Assembly (NCBI RefSeq): GCF_900215575.1
Contig: NZ_OBEJ01000002.1
Coordinates: 558,001-622,000, forward strand
Origin: Natronoarchaeum philippinense
GTDB taxonomy: Archaea; Halobacteriota; Halobacteria; Halobacteriales; Natronoarchaeaceae
Length of the DNA stretch: 64,000 bases
Direction of reading: 5' to 3'
In this document: one piece after another, positions 42,178 to 50,324 of the stretch
How positions within the stretch are numbered: the first letter of the stretch is position 1
Layout of the letters: each line of letters starts with the position of its first letter
Translations under genes and position numbers: made by a program
Notes under the pieces: model-generated
Told to the model about the DNA's origin: nothing
Seen by the model: the letters and a program-made list of their open reading frames with translations, nothing else
Databases searched by the model: none

Positions 42178-43784
42178 TGGTGTCGAGCGCGCTCGCGCTC
42201 GGCGCCGCCGCGGCGACGCTCGCGGCGGTGACGGCGCTCGGACTCCTCTACTCGCGCGGCCGGGTCGACACCGTCGAGGACTACGTCTCGGCGCGCAACT
42301 CGATCGGCACCGGCGCGACGACGGCCACGCTGGTCGCCTCCTCGATGGGCGCGTGGATCCTGCTCAGCCCGGCGGAAGCCGGCGCCGCGTTCGGCGGCCT
42401 CCCAGCGGTGCTTGGCTACACGATCGGGAGCGCGATCCCCCTGCTCCTGTTCGTGCCGGTCGGCGTCCGAATCCGTCGGCTCATGCCCGAGGGCCACTCG
42501 CTGACCGAGTACGCGCTCGTTCGGTTCGGCCCGCGGATGTACGGCTACGTGCTGACCGTCTCGGTGCTGTACATGTTCGTGTTCCTCGCCGCCGAGATGA
42601 CCGGCATCGCCGGCGCGATGGCGATGCTGGCCGGCGTCCCGCGCTGGCAGACCGCCGCGATGGTCGGCGGGTTCGTGCTCGTCTACACGGCCTACGGCGG
42701 CCTCGTCGCCACCGTCGTCACCGACGCCGTCCAGACGCTCGTGATCCTCCCGCTGCTGGCGGTCGGACTCGCCGGCGCGCTGTTCTCGCTCGGCGGCACC
42801 GGTGAGGTCCACGCTGAGATCGCCAGCGCGAACGCGTATTTGCTCGATCCGGGCTACGCGGCCGGCGTCGAGTTCGGTATCTACGTCGTGTTCGCGGTGC
42901 TGGGTGCCGGCATGCTCAATCAAGGCCGGTGGCAACGAATCTACGCCGCCGAGGACGACGCCACGCTCCGGCGCTCGCTCGTTGCGGCCGCTGTGATGAG
43001 CATTCCGATGGTACTGCTCTCGGGACTGTTCGGCGTCGCGGCGTCGGGACTCGGCTTCGTCGACGGCAACGCCAGCGTCGCCTTCTTCGCGCTCGTCGAC
43101 GGCGCATTTCCCGAGTGGATCGCGCTGGTCGTCGTGGTGCTGGCCGTGCTGCTCGTCGCCAGTTCGGCGGACACGATGTTCAACGCCGTCGCCGGACTGG
43201 TCACGGCCGACCTCGCACGCTTGGTCGATGCGGACGCCCAAACGCTCTCGCGGGTCGGGCGTGCGCTGACCGTCGCCGTCGCTGCTGGTGCGATCGGCGT
43301 CGGCGCGCAGGGGTACAGCGTGCTCGCGCTGTTTCTGACCGCAGACTTGCTCGCCGCGGCGACGTTCGTCCCGTTCCTCGCCGGCCTGTACTCGACGCGA
43401 CTCACAGAGGCCGGTGCGCTCACGAGTTCGGTCGTCGGCCTCGCCGTCGGCGTCGCCTTTTTCCCGACGCTCCGCGGCCCGCTCGCGGCCGTTCCCGGCC
43501 TCGAAGCGGCGCTTCCGGCGCCATCGTTCGCGTACGCGTTCGTCGGGGCGACCGCAGTTTCGGCGGTGCTGACGCTTGTCGCCATTCGGGTCGCTGACGC
43601 CGACTTCGATCACGGTGGACTGGCCCGCGAAATCAGGGAAATCGAGCAGCCGATGACCGACGGCGGAACGGACGCCGTCGGTGCAGACGCTACGGCCGGT
43701 ACTGACGCCACGGACGCCGTCGGTACAGACGCCGCGACCGGTGCGGACGCCGCTGACGCCGCGGCGTCGGAGGCCGAGCGATGA
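42177..43784 (+). CDS. Sodium:solute symporter (SSS family)
   Basis: The 535-residue transporter has about 13 membrane segments. The N-terminus (GRVDTVEDYVSARNSIGTGATTATLVASSMGAWILLSPAEAG, about 24-65) carries the first SSS motif; LGAGMLNQGRWQRIYAAEDDATLRR (about 245-269) and SSADTMFNAVAGLVTAD (about 328-344) are also typical. The start overlaps the tenA stop (TAATG). A soluble tail of about 40 residues contains a 42-bp tandem duplication (TDAVG.DA..). Cargo is not stated by the sequence, but the tie to TenA suggests a thiamine-related pyrimidine. A small membrane peptide follows. Confidence 0.9.
   Translation: MVSSALALGAAAATLAAVTALGLLYSRGRVDTVEDYVSARNSIGTGATTATLVASSMGAWILLSPAEAGAAFGGLPAVLGYTIGSAIPLLLFVPVGVRIRRLMPEGHSLTEYALVRFGPRMYGYVLTVSVLYMFVFLAAEMTGIAGAMAMLAGVPRWQTAAMVGGFVLVYTAYGGLVATVVTDAVQTLVILPLLAVGLAGALFSLGGTGEVHAEIASANAYLLDPGYAAGVEFGIYVVFAVLGAGMLNQGRWQRIYAAEDDATLRRSLVAAAVMSIPMVLLSGLFGVAASGLGFVDGNASVAFFALVDGAFPEWIALVVVVLAVLLVASSADTMFNAVAGLVTADLARLVDADAQTLSRVGRALTVAVAAGAIGVGAQGYSVLALFLTADLLAAATFVPFLAGLYSTRLTEAGALTSSVVGLAVGVAFFPTLRGPLAAVPGLEAALPAPSFAYAFVGATAVSAVLTLVAIRVADADFDHGGLAREIREIEQPMTDGGTDAVGADATAGTDATDAVGTDAATGADAADAAASEAER
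43671..43754 (+). repeat. Two tandem 42-bp copies in the symporter tail
   Basis: Copies 43671-43712 and 43713-43754 begin GACGCCGTCGGT and encode DAVGADATAGTDAT and DAVGTDAATGADAA. The tail is low in complexity and the 42-bp period keeps the frame. Confidence 0.7.
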
Positions 43785-43894
43785 CGCCGCTGGGACCGAC
43801 CGCGTTCGCACTGCTCGTCTGGGGCTCGATCGCGCTGGTGCTGGCGAGTTTCGCGTATCTGGCGTATCAACTCGGGCGGGACGTGCGAGCGTGA
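43781..43894 (+). CDS. Small membrane protein, symporter accessory subunit (37 aa)
   Basis: ATG at 43781 overlaps the symporter stop (ATGA). The 37-residue product has one membrane helix (about 7-28: TAFALLVWGSIALVLASFAYLAY) and a short basic end (QLGRDVRA). Small partners directly after SSS-type symporter genes are known (symporter small accessory proteins). The 4-nt overlap and haloarchaeal codon use make it likely to be real. It is too short for normal gene finders. Confidence 0.75.
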   Translation: MTPLGPTAFALLVWGSIALVLASFAYLAYQLGRDVRA

Positions 43895-43916
43895 CCTGAT
43901 CGGGTACCGCTCGCTC

Positions 43917-44285
43917 TCACCGGAGATCCTCTAGTGCGATCCGATCGGTCAGATCGTCATACGTCTGGTCGCTCGATACGATCGGATCGTCTCCGGAGTG
44001 GACCAGATGGAGCGCGTCGAACGGCGTCATGCCGTCCTCGGAGACGTGTGTTGCAGCGACCAACAGTGGATCGCTGTCCCCGCGGATTTCGAGTAGCTGA
44101 GCGGCATTTGCTACGACGCGTTCGACGTTCCGGTCTTCACGGTAGGCGACCAGCATCAGTTCCATCAGCGCGTGTGGGGAGGTCCACAGCTCGTCGTGGT
44201 GTTCCCGATACACGGACTCGGCGGCGTCACCGAGCCAGTCGTCGTCCTTGATAAGCGCGAGTAAAAAATCGGTCTCGACGTACAT
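43917..44285 (-). CDS. PIN-domain toxin (VapC-type)
   Basis: The 122-residue protein starts with METDFLLALI-like MYVETDFLLALIKDDDW (acidic D6), has ALMELMLVAYREDRN (about 39-53) and SEDGMTPFDALHLVHSGDDPIVSSDQTYD (about 82-110), the further acidic sites of VapC nucleases. Its ATG follows directly on the TAG of the AbrB-type gene before it. It likely cleaves RNA and is held by its partner. Confidence 0.85.
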   Translation of the reverse strand: MYVETDFLLALIKDDDWLGDAAESVYREHHDELWTSPHALMELMLVAYREDRNVERVVANAAQLLEIRGDSDPLLVAATHVSEDGMTPFDALHLVHSGDDPIVSSDQTYDDLTDRIALEDLR

Positions 44286-44510
44286 CTAGCTCCCCGCGTC
44301 GTCGATTGCGTCCTGCCGCGCTCGGCCGCGTAACTCCGTCGCTGATTCGTCCACGTCGTCGAATTCGTCCCGAAGCGCTTCGAGCGGGTCGTCTGCCACC
44401 GGGAGCAGCACGATCCTGTCGCCCCTGTCGATCAGTTCGAATCGGTCACCGAACTTGTCCCGCAGTTTCTGTGGGAGGTACACTCGACCGTCCCCGGCCT
44501 CGACTTCCAT
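44286..44510 (-). CDS. AbrB/SpoVT-type antitoxin
   Basis: The 74-residue protein has a swapped-hairpin AbrB fold: MEVEAGDGRVYLPQKLRDKFGDRFELIDRGDRIVLLPVADDP (about 1-42), then an acidic C-terminal helix (LEALRDEFDDVDESATELRGRARQDAI) that should bind the PIN toxin. It represses its own promoter in related systems. The ATG is at 44510 with a short AT-rich upstream stretch. Confidence 0.85.
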   Translation of the reverse strand: MEVEAGDGRVYLPQKLRDKFGDRFELIDRGDRIVLLPVADDPLEALRDEFDDVDESATELRGRARQDAIDDAGS

Positions 44511-44566
44511 ACACTACGGTTAGCTCCGAATAGCAAAGAAAGTACCGTGAAATCAGAAACTCGCCA

Positions 44567-45373
44567 CTACAGCTCGATTCGCACCGAATCGCTCGCTTTG
44601 ACTCCGAAAGCGTCGTCGCCACGCCCGCGGTTGACATCGAGTTCGACGTTCCCGTGACTCCCGACGGTGGCGAGCCACTGTCCTTCGGGAACTTCGGCGA
44701 ACGTCTCGACGGCGGGCACCGACTGCCCGTCGACGCGCACCTCGTCGAGGCCCTCCAGCACGTAGCCCGGGACGTTCGTGATGGCGTTGCCGAAGTCGTC
44801 GACGACCAGCACCTCGCCCCGGATCGTGTCACCCTCGATCTTCGGTTCGGGGAGTTCGAGGTCGACGAACTCGTCGGTCGGCGCCACGTCGCCGAGCCCG
44901 TCGACGGCGTTCGGGACGGTGCCGTCGTCGACCCATGAGTCGTGGACTGCGGCCGCGGCGGGCGCGAACACGTCCCGGCCGTGGAACGTGCTCGACTCGG
45001 CGTCCTCGTAACCGATGTCGTGGACGGCGAACGCGTCGGTGCCGTCGCCGGCCGCGGCTTCGGCGTCGGCCTGCGTCGCCAGTGCTCGCGCGGCCGGCAG
45101 CAGGACGCCGTTGTCGGGGCCCACGAGGACGTGCTCGCCGGCCTCGACGGCGACGGCAGCCCTGTCGGTACCGACGCCGGGGTCGACGACGACCAGATGT
45201 GTCGCTGGCGGGAAGTACGGTAGAATTTCACGAAGCCAGAACGCGGCGGCTCGCACGTCCTGTCGCGGGAACTCGTGGCTCACGTCGACGAGGCGGGCGT
45301 CGGTCCGCTGCAGAACGACACCCTTCATCGCGGCGGGGTACGGCGATCCGAAATCCGAGGAAAGCGTAATCAT
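44567..45373 (-). CDS. S-adenosyl-L-methionine hydroxide adenosyltransferase (SAM hydrolase)
   Basis: The 268-residue protein matches the DUF62 family: MITLSSDFGSPYPAAMKGVVL (about 1-21), HLVVVDPGVGTDRAAVAV (about 59-76), VLVGPDNGVLLPAARAL, and the C-terminal domain IRGEVLVVDDFGNAITNVPG (about 188-207). Such enzymes split SAM with water to adenosine and methionine. It lies just downstream of the NMN adenylyltransferase gene in the same direction and is probably co-transcribed. Confidence 0.92.
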   Translation of the reverse strand: MITLSSDFGSPYPAAMKGVVLQRTDARLVDVSHEFPRQDVRAAAFWLREILPYFPPATHLVVVDPGVGTDRAAVAVEAGEHVLVGPDNGVLLPAARALATQADAEAAAGDGTDAFAVHDIGYEDAESSTFHGRDVFAPAAAAVHDSWVDDGTVPNAVDGLGDVAPTDEFVDLELPEPKIEGDTIRGEVLVVDDFGNAITNVPGYVLEGLDEVRVDGQSVPAVETFAEVPEGQWLATVGSHGNVELDVNRGRGDDAFGVKASDSVRIEL

Positions 45374-45409
45374 GTGTGCTGTGTGGTCGTGGGGTTGGGA
45401 ATGGCCGGC

Positions 45410-45934
45410 TCAGACGCCGTTGCTGTCGGTTTCGCTGACGCGCTGGATGCGCTCGATGCCGTCGATCTCCTCGACGACCTCGGCGACGGCGTCGGGCACC
45501 AGCGACTCCCAGTTGCCGTCCTTGATCATGCGCTCGCGGACCTCCGATCCCTCCAGCACCTCCCGGTTGAACATCGGCGACTGGCGCACCTCGACGCCGG
45601 CTTCCTCGAACAGCTGGATGACCAGCGGGTTGTTCGAGTACGCCACGTCGAAGTCGGGGCTCATGCTCTGGACGTGGCTCACCCAGACGGAGTTGCGATC
45701 GAGGTCCTCGATCGGCACCGCGTAGGTCACGAGGTCGACATCAACCAGCGACTTGGTGAGCATCATGATGCGCTCGCCGGCGGTGAAGGGGTCGTGTCTG
45801 GAGTGGGAGGCGTCGGCGCTCCCGATCCCGAGGACGAGTTCGTCGACGTGGCCGTCATCGACGATCGCCTCGACCATGCTGCGATGGCCGTTGTGAAACG
45901 GCTGAAATCGTCCGATGTAGCACCCGCGGGTCAT
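45410..45934 (-). CDS. nadM: Nicotinamide-nucleotide adenylyltransferase
   Basis: The 174-residue enzyme has YIGRFQPFHNGHRSMVEAI (about 6-24; the HxGH-like site is HNGH), LVLGIGSADASHSRHDPFTAGERIMML, and a C-terminal EVLEGSEVRERMIKDGNW. It makes NAD from NMN and ATP. The ATG at 45934 gives MTRGCYIGRF, the family start. It is divergent from lonB, a known haloarchaeal order. Confidence 0.95.
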   Translation of the reverse strand: MTRGCYIGRFQPFHNGHRSMVEAIVDDGHVDELVLGIGSADASHSRHDPFTAGERIMMLTKSLVDVDLVTYAVPIEDLDRNSVWVSHVQSMSPDFDVAYSNNPLVIQLFEEAGVEVRQSPMFNREVLEGSEVRERMIKDGNWESLVPDAVAEVVEEIDGIERIQRVSETDSNGV

Positions 45935-46077
45935 GGCCGAAAATTCGTCGGTCGGGCTATAAGCGTGGCGAGACGCCGCGCCGCCGGTCCGATTCGGTGG
46001 GTCCCGCGTCCGCCTCGGAACCGGTGTCGAGCCGCTGTACGGCGTTTCTGACGTGTGCCGGCGACGCATCGAGGGAG

Positions 46078-46086
46078 AAAGTATAT
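46078..46086 (+). promoter_or_regulatory. TATA-like box of lonB
   Basis: AAAGTATAT lies 39 nt before the ATG at 46126, implying a short 5' leader. Confidence 0.45.
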
Positions 46087-46125
46087 CAGTGCGCCAGCCT
46101 TCGAATTAGGTAGCAGAACGATTCT

Positions 46126-48324
46126 ATGAGTAACGACACGGATACCGACGACGACCCCCGCAGGGACGGGGGTGGCAACGCGCCCGCCGAGTCCCCGGCG
46201 TCCCAAGAGGAAGACGCCGAGGAGCGACCGGGCGAACCCACAGAGCCGACGGACGACGCGTCGGACGACGCGCCGTCGGGGACGGAACAGCAACCGGGAG
46301 ACGGTGTGAACGAAAACGGTCGGGACGACGCAGATCCGGGGGGATCTGCCCCGACCGACGACCTCGACGACGAGTACGGCCTCGAAGACGACCTCGGGAG
46401 CGAGGTCGAGGCCGACATACGGGACGACTTCGACGAGGACGACCTGCTCGGGGGACTCGACATCGACTCCACTGCTGATCTGGAGATCCCCGACGAGCTG
46501 GTCGACCACGTCATCGGGCAGGACGACGCCCGCGACATCGTCAAAAAGGCGGCCAAACAGCGCCGTCACGTGATGATGATCGGGTCGCCCGGGACCGGCA
46601 AGTCGATGCTGGCCAAGGCGATGAGCCACCTCCTGCCGAAGGAGGATTTGCAGGACGTGCTGGTCTATCACAACCCCGACGACGGCAACGAGCCGAAGGT
46701 CCGGACCGTTCCGGCGGGGAAGGGCGACCAGATCATCGACGCCCACAAGGAGGAGGCCCGAAAGCGCAACCAGCTTCGGACCTTCCTGATGCTGATCATC
46801 GTTGCGATCATCCTCGGGTACACCCTCCTGACGCCCGCGTCGCTCCTGCTGGGCATCATCGCGGCGGTCGCAGTCTACATCCTGTTCCGCTACACCCAGC
46901 GCGGTAGCGACGCGATGATCCCCAACATGATCGTCAACGCCGCCGACCAGACGACGGCGCCGTTCGAGGACGCCACCGGCGCCCACGCCGGTGCGCTGCT
47001 GGGCGACGTTCGCCACGACCCCTTCCAGTCCGGCGGCATGGAGACGCCCAGCCACGACCGCGTCGAGCCGGGTGCGATCCACAAGGCCAACAAGGGCGTG
47101 CTCTTTGTCGACGAGATCAACACGCTCGACATCCGCAGCCAGCAGAAGCTGATGACGGCCATCCAGGAGGGCGAGTTCTCGATCACGGGCCAGTCCGAGC
47201 GCTCCTCGGGCGCGATGGTCCAGACCGAGCCCGTCCCCTGTGACTTCATCATGATCGCGGCCGGGAACCGCGACGCGTTGGAGAACATGCACCCCGCACT
47301 GCGCTCGCGTATCAAGGGCTACGGGTACGAGGTGTTCATGGACGACACCATCGAGGACACCCCCGAGATGCGGCGCAAGTACATCCGCTTTATCGCCCAA
47401 GAAGTCGAGAAAGACGGCCGTCTACCCCACTTCACGCCCGAAGCGGCCGAGGAGGTCGTGCTCGAAGCCAAGCGTCGGTCCGGCCGGAAGGGTCACCTGA
47501 CGCTGCTGTTCCGGAACCTCGGCGGTCTGGTCCGCGTCGCGGGTGACATCGCCCGCGCCGAGGACAAGGAGTTCACCGAGCGCGAGGACGTGCTCAAGGC
47601 CAAGCAGCGCTCGCGCTCGATCGAGCAGCAACTCGCCGACACCTACATCGAGCGCCGCAAGGACTACGAGCTCACGGTCGCCGACGGCGACGTCGTCGGC
47701 CGCGTCAACGGGCTCGCCGTCATGGGCGAGGACTCGGGCATCATGCTCCCGGTCATGGCGGAGGTCGCACCCGCACAGGGCGGCGGCCAAGTGATCGCCA
47801 CCGGGAAGCTCCAAGAGATGGCCGAGGAATCGGTCCAGAACGTCTCGGCGATCATCAAGAAGTTCTCCGACGTGGATCTCTCGGAGAAGGACGTTCACAT
47901 CCAGTTCGTCCAAGCCGGCCAGCAGGGCGTCGACGGCGACTCGGCGTCGATCACGGTCGCCACCGCGGTCATCTCGGCGCTGGAGGACATCCCGATCCGA
48001 CAGGATCTGGCGATGACCGGCTCGCTGTCGGTGCGGGGCGACGTGCTGCCCGTCGGCGGCGTCACCCACAAGATCGAAGCCGCCGCCAAGTCCGGCATCG
48101 AGACGATCATCATCCCCAAGGCCAACGAGCAAGACGTCATGATCGAGGACGAGTACGAGGAGATGGTCGAGATCATCCCCGTCAGCAACATCAGCGAAGT
48201 GCTCGATGTCGCGCTGGCCGGTGAGACCGAGAAGGACAGTCTCGTCGACCGCCTCAAGAGCATCACCGGGAACGCGCTCGATCCGCAGGTCGGACCCGGC
48301 GGCTCGAACCCCAGCCCGCAGTAA
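46126..48324 (+). CDS. lonB: Membrane-anchored ATP-dependent protease LonB
   Basis: The 732-residue protein has an acidic N-terminal tail (about 1-110), Walker A GSPGTGKS (153-160), two membrane helices inserted in the AAA+ domain (about 219-236 and 239-254), [12 protein letters not shown] (Walker B region), and a C-terminal Lon protease domain. The catalytic Ser is S606 in DGDSAS and the Lys is K649 in VTHKIEA, with the 43-residue spacing of Lon enzymes. It is the essential archaeal protease for membrane-associated and regulatory proteins. The tail of the protein is short ([10 protein letters not shown]). Confidence 0.96.
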   Translation: MSNDTDTDDDPRRDGGGNAPAESPASQEEDAEERPGEPTEPTDDASDDAPSGTEQQPGDGVNENGRDDADPGGSAPTDDLDDEYGLEDDLGSEVEADIRDDFDEDDLLGGLDIDSTADLEIPDELVDHVIGQDDARDIVKKAAKQRRHVMMIGSPGTGKSMLAKAMSHLLPKEDLQDVLVYHNPDDGNEPKVRTVPAGKGDQIIDAHKEEARKRNQLRTFLMLIIVAIILGYTLLTPASLLLGIIAAVAVYILFRYTQRGSDAMIPNMIVNAADQTTAPFEDATGAHAGALLGDVRHDPFQSGGMETPSHDRVEPGAIHKANKGVLFVDEINTLDIRSQQKLMTAIQEGEFSITGQSERSSGAMVQTEPVPCDFIMIAAGNRDALENMHPALRSRIKGYGYEVFMDDTIEDTPEMRRKYIRFIAQEVEKDGRLPHFTPEAAEEVVLEAKRRSGRKGHLTLLFRNLGGLVRVAGDIARAEDKEFTEREDVLKAKQRSRSIEQQLADTYIERRKDYELTVADGDVVGRVNGLAVMGEDSGIMLPVMAEVAPAQGGGQVIATGKLQEMAEESVQNVSAIIKKFSDVDLSEKDVHIQFVQAGQQGVDGDSASITVATAVISALEDIPIRQDLAMTGSLSVRGDVLPVGGVTHKIEAAAKSGIETIIIPKANEQDVMIEDEYEEMVEIIPVSNISEVLDVALAGETEKDSLVDRLKSITGNALDPQVGPGGSNPSPQ

Positions 48325-48358
48325 CACCCTTTTCTATTCGCCGTTTCGTAGGTAACAC

Positions 48359-49297
48359 GTGACTCAGTGGGCCGCGTTTGCGCTGGTCGCCACGGTCGTA
48401 CTGGTCGTCGTGCTCGCGCTCGCGCGGGCGACGCAGTCGGCGTCGGAGCAGGCGCCGTCCAGTGCAGCGCGCGACGGCTCGCAGGCTCGGCAGGACATCG
48501 AATCGCGAGGCGTTTCGAGCCCTCGTTCGCAAGCTTACGAGGACGCCGCGGAACACAGTTCCGCGAGTCCTGACTCGCACACTCGTCAGGACGCCGGAAG
48601 CCCCACCGCGGCTTCCGAGTCCTCGCTCGGTGGCGCTCGCGAGAACGCCGGAGAGCAAACCTCTCCGAGCCCTCGTTCGCAAGCTCACGAGGACGCCAAC
48701 ATCCGGACGCTCTCGACTGCCGCCCTGCTCGCCAACGTCGTCGTTACCCACGGCCTGCTGGCCGCAATCGTGCTGGTCGCCGCGTGGGCGGCAGACATCC
48801 CCGCGACCGCGCTCGGAATCGACGCCGCCGCGAACGTCGGCTGGACGCCGCTGGCCGTCGGCCTCGGACTCGGAGGTGCGCTGTACGCGGGCAACGAACT
48901 ACTGGCGGCGGGATTCGACCGCGCCGGGATCGAGTACGACGAGACGCTACGGGGCGCACTCGGCCCCGACTCGATCGTAGGATGGATCGTCCTACTCGGG
49001 ATCGCGCTGCCGATCATCGCCGTCTTCGAGGAACTGCTGTTTCGGGCCGCGTTGATCGGCGCGCTCTCGGCCGGATTCGGCGTCTCGCCGTGGGTACTGG
49101 CGGTGATCTCCTCGCTGGCCTTCGGGCTCGGCCACGGTATTCAGGGGCCGACCGGCGTGGCCGTGACGGGGCTGCTCGGGTTCGTGCTGGCGGCAGCGTT
49201 CGTAATGACGGGGAGCCTGCTGACCGTCGTCGTCGCGCACTACCTCATCAACGCGCTGGAGTTTCTCGTCCACGAACGGCTCGGCGTCGAGTGGTAG
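48359..49297 (+). CDS. CPBP family intramembrane protease with palindrome-derived linker
   Basis: The 312-residue protein starts at GTG 48359 with a membrane helix (MTQWAAFALVATVVLVVVLALA), then has a linker of about 85 residues (28-114) rich in Ser, Ala, Arg and Asp encoded by palindromic repeats, and then the CPBP core of six or more helices: VFEELLFRAALIGALSAGFG (motif 1, canonical EExxFR, about 222-241), GLGHGIQGPTG (motif 2) and VVAHYLINALEF (motif 3). The core is complete, so a protease is likely. The linker repeats are the odd part and are described separately. The gene follows lonB closely. Confidence 0.88.
   Translation: MTQWAAFALVATVVLVVVLALARATQSASEQAPSSAARDGSQARQDIESRGVSSPRSQAYEDAAEHSSASPDSHTRQDAGSPTAASESSLGGARENAGEQTSPSPRSQAHEDANIRTLSTAALLANVVVTHGLLAAIVLVAAWAADIPATALGIDAAANVGWTPLAVGLGLGGALYAGNELLAAGFDRAGIEYDETLRGALGPDSIVGWIVLLGIALPIIAVFEELLFRAALIGALSAGFGVSPWVLAVISSLAFGLGHGIQGPTGVAVTGLLGFVLAAAFVMTGSLLTVVVAHYLINALEFLVHERLGVEW
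48517..48697. repeat. Array of alternating palindromes inside a coding region
   Basis: Units start at 48517, 48565, 48617 and 48667, each opening GAG[CT]CCT. Each has an X hairpin with a 6-bp stem (CCTCGT/ACGAGG; CCTGAC/GTCAGG; CCTCGC/GCGAG with one end mismatch; CCTCGT/ACGAGG) around a loop such as TCGCAAGCTT. Between units lie Y hairpins: GCGGAAC/GTTCCGC, GGAAGCC/GGCTTCC and GGAGAG/CTCTCC. The stems differ in sequence between units yet stay paired. Unit lengths are 48, 52 and 50 nt, so single units break the frame but their sum keeps it. A worn unit may precede 48517. Confidence 0.85.
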
Positions 49298-49379
49298 TGG
49301 GCTGCCGAGGACCCCGCCCGTCGTGCGTCGACGCCTCGTCGGCAATCCTCAAGGCCGAGGGCGCCCAAGACACTGCAAG

Positions 49380-49736
49380 ATGGAAACGCTCGAACTCCCG
49401 GACGGTGAGGTCGTCACGACCGAAGACGTGTTCCTCTACGAGGAGTACCCCTACCGATTCCGGCCGCTGGAGCACGAGACCTACGAGTTCAAACTGGTCC
49501 CGCTGTACTGGGGCGGCGGCGACATGGATGTCCCGTTTCCGGGCCGCGAGGAACTCGTCGAGCAGTGGGGCGAGGAGTCCCGCGGCACGCTGACCGAAGA
49601 GGAGTGGGAGCAATGGCTCCAGTCGGCGCGAAACGACGAGCGCTTCGGGGCCGAAGAACTCGACGCGCTGGCCCGCGAGCTACCGACTGGCGAGTCGGGT
49701 CTGGTCGAGTCGATCCGGGACGCGCTGGGCCTTTAG
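49380..49736 (+). CDS. Conserved haloarchaeal protein, 118 aa
   Basis: The acidic, soluble protein begins METLELPDGEVVTTEDVFLYEEYPYRFRPLEHETYEF and carries KLVPLYWGGGDMDVPFPGREELVEQWG (about 38-64) and a C-terminal helical half (LTEEEWEQWLQSARNDERFG...). I know no function. It ends 4 nt into the convergent MGMT-like gene. The ATG at 49380 is chosen as first in frame. Confidence 0.75.
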   Translation: METLELPDGEVVTTEDVFLYEEYPYRFRPLEHETYEFKLVPLYWGGGDMDVPFPGREELVEQWGEESRGTLTEEEWEQWLQSARNDERFGAEELDALARELPTGESGLVESIRDALGL

Positions 49737-50200
49737 AGCCCCTCGATCGACCGCAGGCGCTGTTCGACCGGCGGCGGCGCGGCGCTGGGGCCGTCGCTGA
49801 TCCGGTGGTCGGGGATGAGCAGCGGCGCCGGATTCTCCGCCAATGCGGTGCGAACGAGCGCGATATCTGCTTCTTCGTCGTCGTTCAGGTTCGGCGTCAT
49901 GCGTGCGACGGCGGCGACCGTGATCGATTCGCCGTAGGGAACGTCTCGCACCGTTTCGAGCACCTTGCGCTGGTCGGTCGGCACCGTCAGGGCGACCTGC
50001 ACGTCGGCGAAGTCGGCTTCCTCGACGCCAGTCAGGTAGTCCTCGATTCGGTCCAAAAGCGGGTGATCGGGCGTCGCGTCGGCGTCCGGGGCGTCGGGGA
50101 ACGTCACTCGCAACACCTTGCCGCTGGCGACGCCGAGTTGGACCGCTCGGTCAAGGTAGTCGGCGTCACGGGCGTAGATACCAGCGTCGTCTGGGTTCAT
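49733..50200 (-). CDS. MGMT-like protein with Asp in place of the active-site Cys
   Basis: The 155-residue protein matches the C-terminal domain of O6-alkylguanine-DNA alkyltransferases: VLETVRDVPYGESITVAAVARMTPNLN (about 81-107), ALAENPAPLLIPDHRISDGPSA (about 118-139). The active-site motif is normally PCHRV; here it reads PDHRI, with Asp for the alkyl-accepting Cys. It therefore cannot take alkyl groups by the known route, and may instead sense damage as the ATL proteins (PWHRV) do. N-terminal 75 residues have the usual Rossmann-like lead-in. Confidence 0.82.
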   Translation of the reverse strand: MNPDDAGIYARDADYLDRAVQLGVASGKVLRVTFPDAPDADATPDHPLLDRIEDYLTGVEEADFADVQVALTVPTDQRKVLETVRDVPYGESITVAAVARMTPNLNDDEEADIALVRTALAENPAPLLIPDHRISDGPSAAPPPVEQRLRSIEGL

Positions 50201-50291
50201 GCGATAGCGTCGGGTCGACACCGACTTGAACGTTGGTACGTCGGCGCTGTCGCGGCTTCGACACCGATCCGAGCGTGTCCGGTGCGCAAGT

Positions 50292-50298
50292 CTTATGT
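50292..50298 (+). promoter_or_regulatory. TATA-like box of the trpCBA operon
   Basis: CTTATGT ends 26 nt before the ATG at 50325. A short inverted sequence around GTCCGTTAATGTACGATAATGGAC lies between it and the start (50308-50329) and might be an operator. Confidence 0.4.
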
Positions 50299-50324
50299 GC
50301 ATTTCCGTCCGTTAATGTACGATA

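Noticed and set aside
42174-43811. A 545-codon open frame antisense to the symporter gene
   Set aside because: It is a shadow of GC-rich coding on the other strand; its product is rich in Arg, His and Gln, unlike haloarchaeal proteins, and the sense strand has a clear SSS family match.
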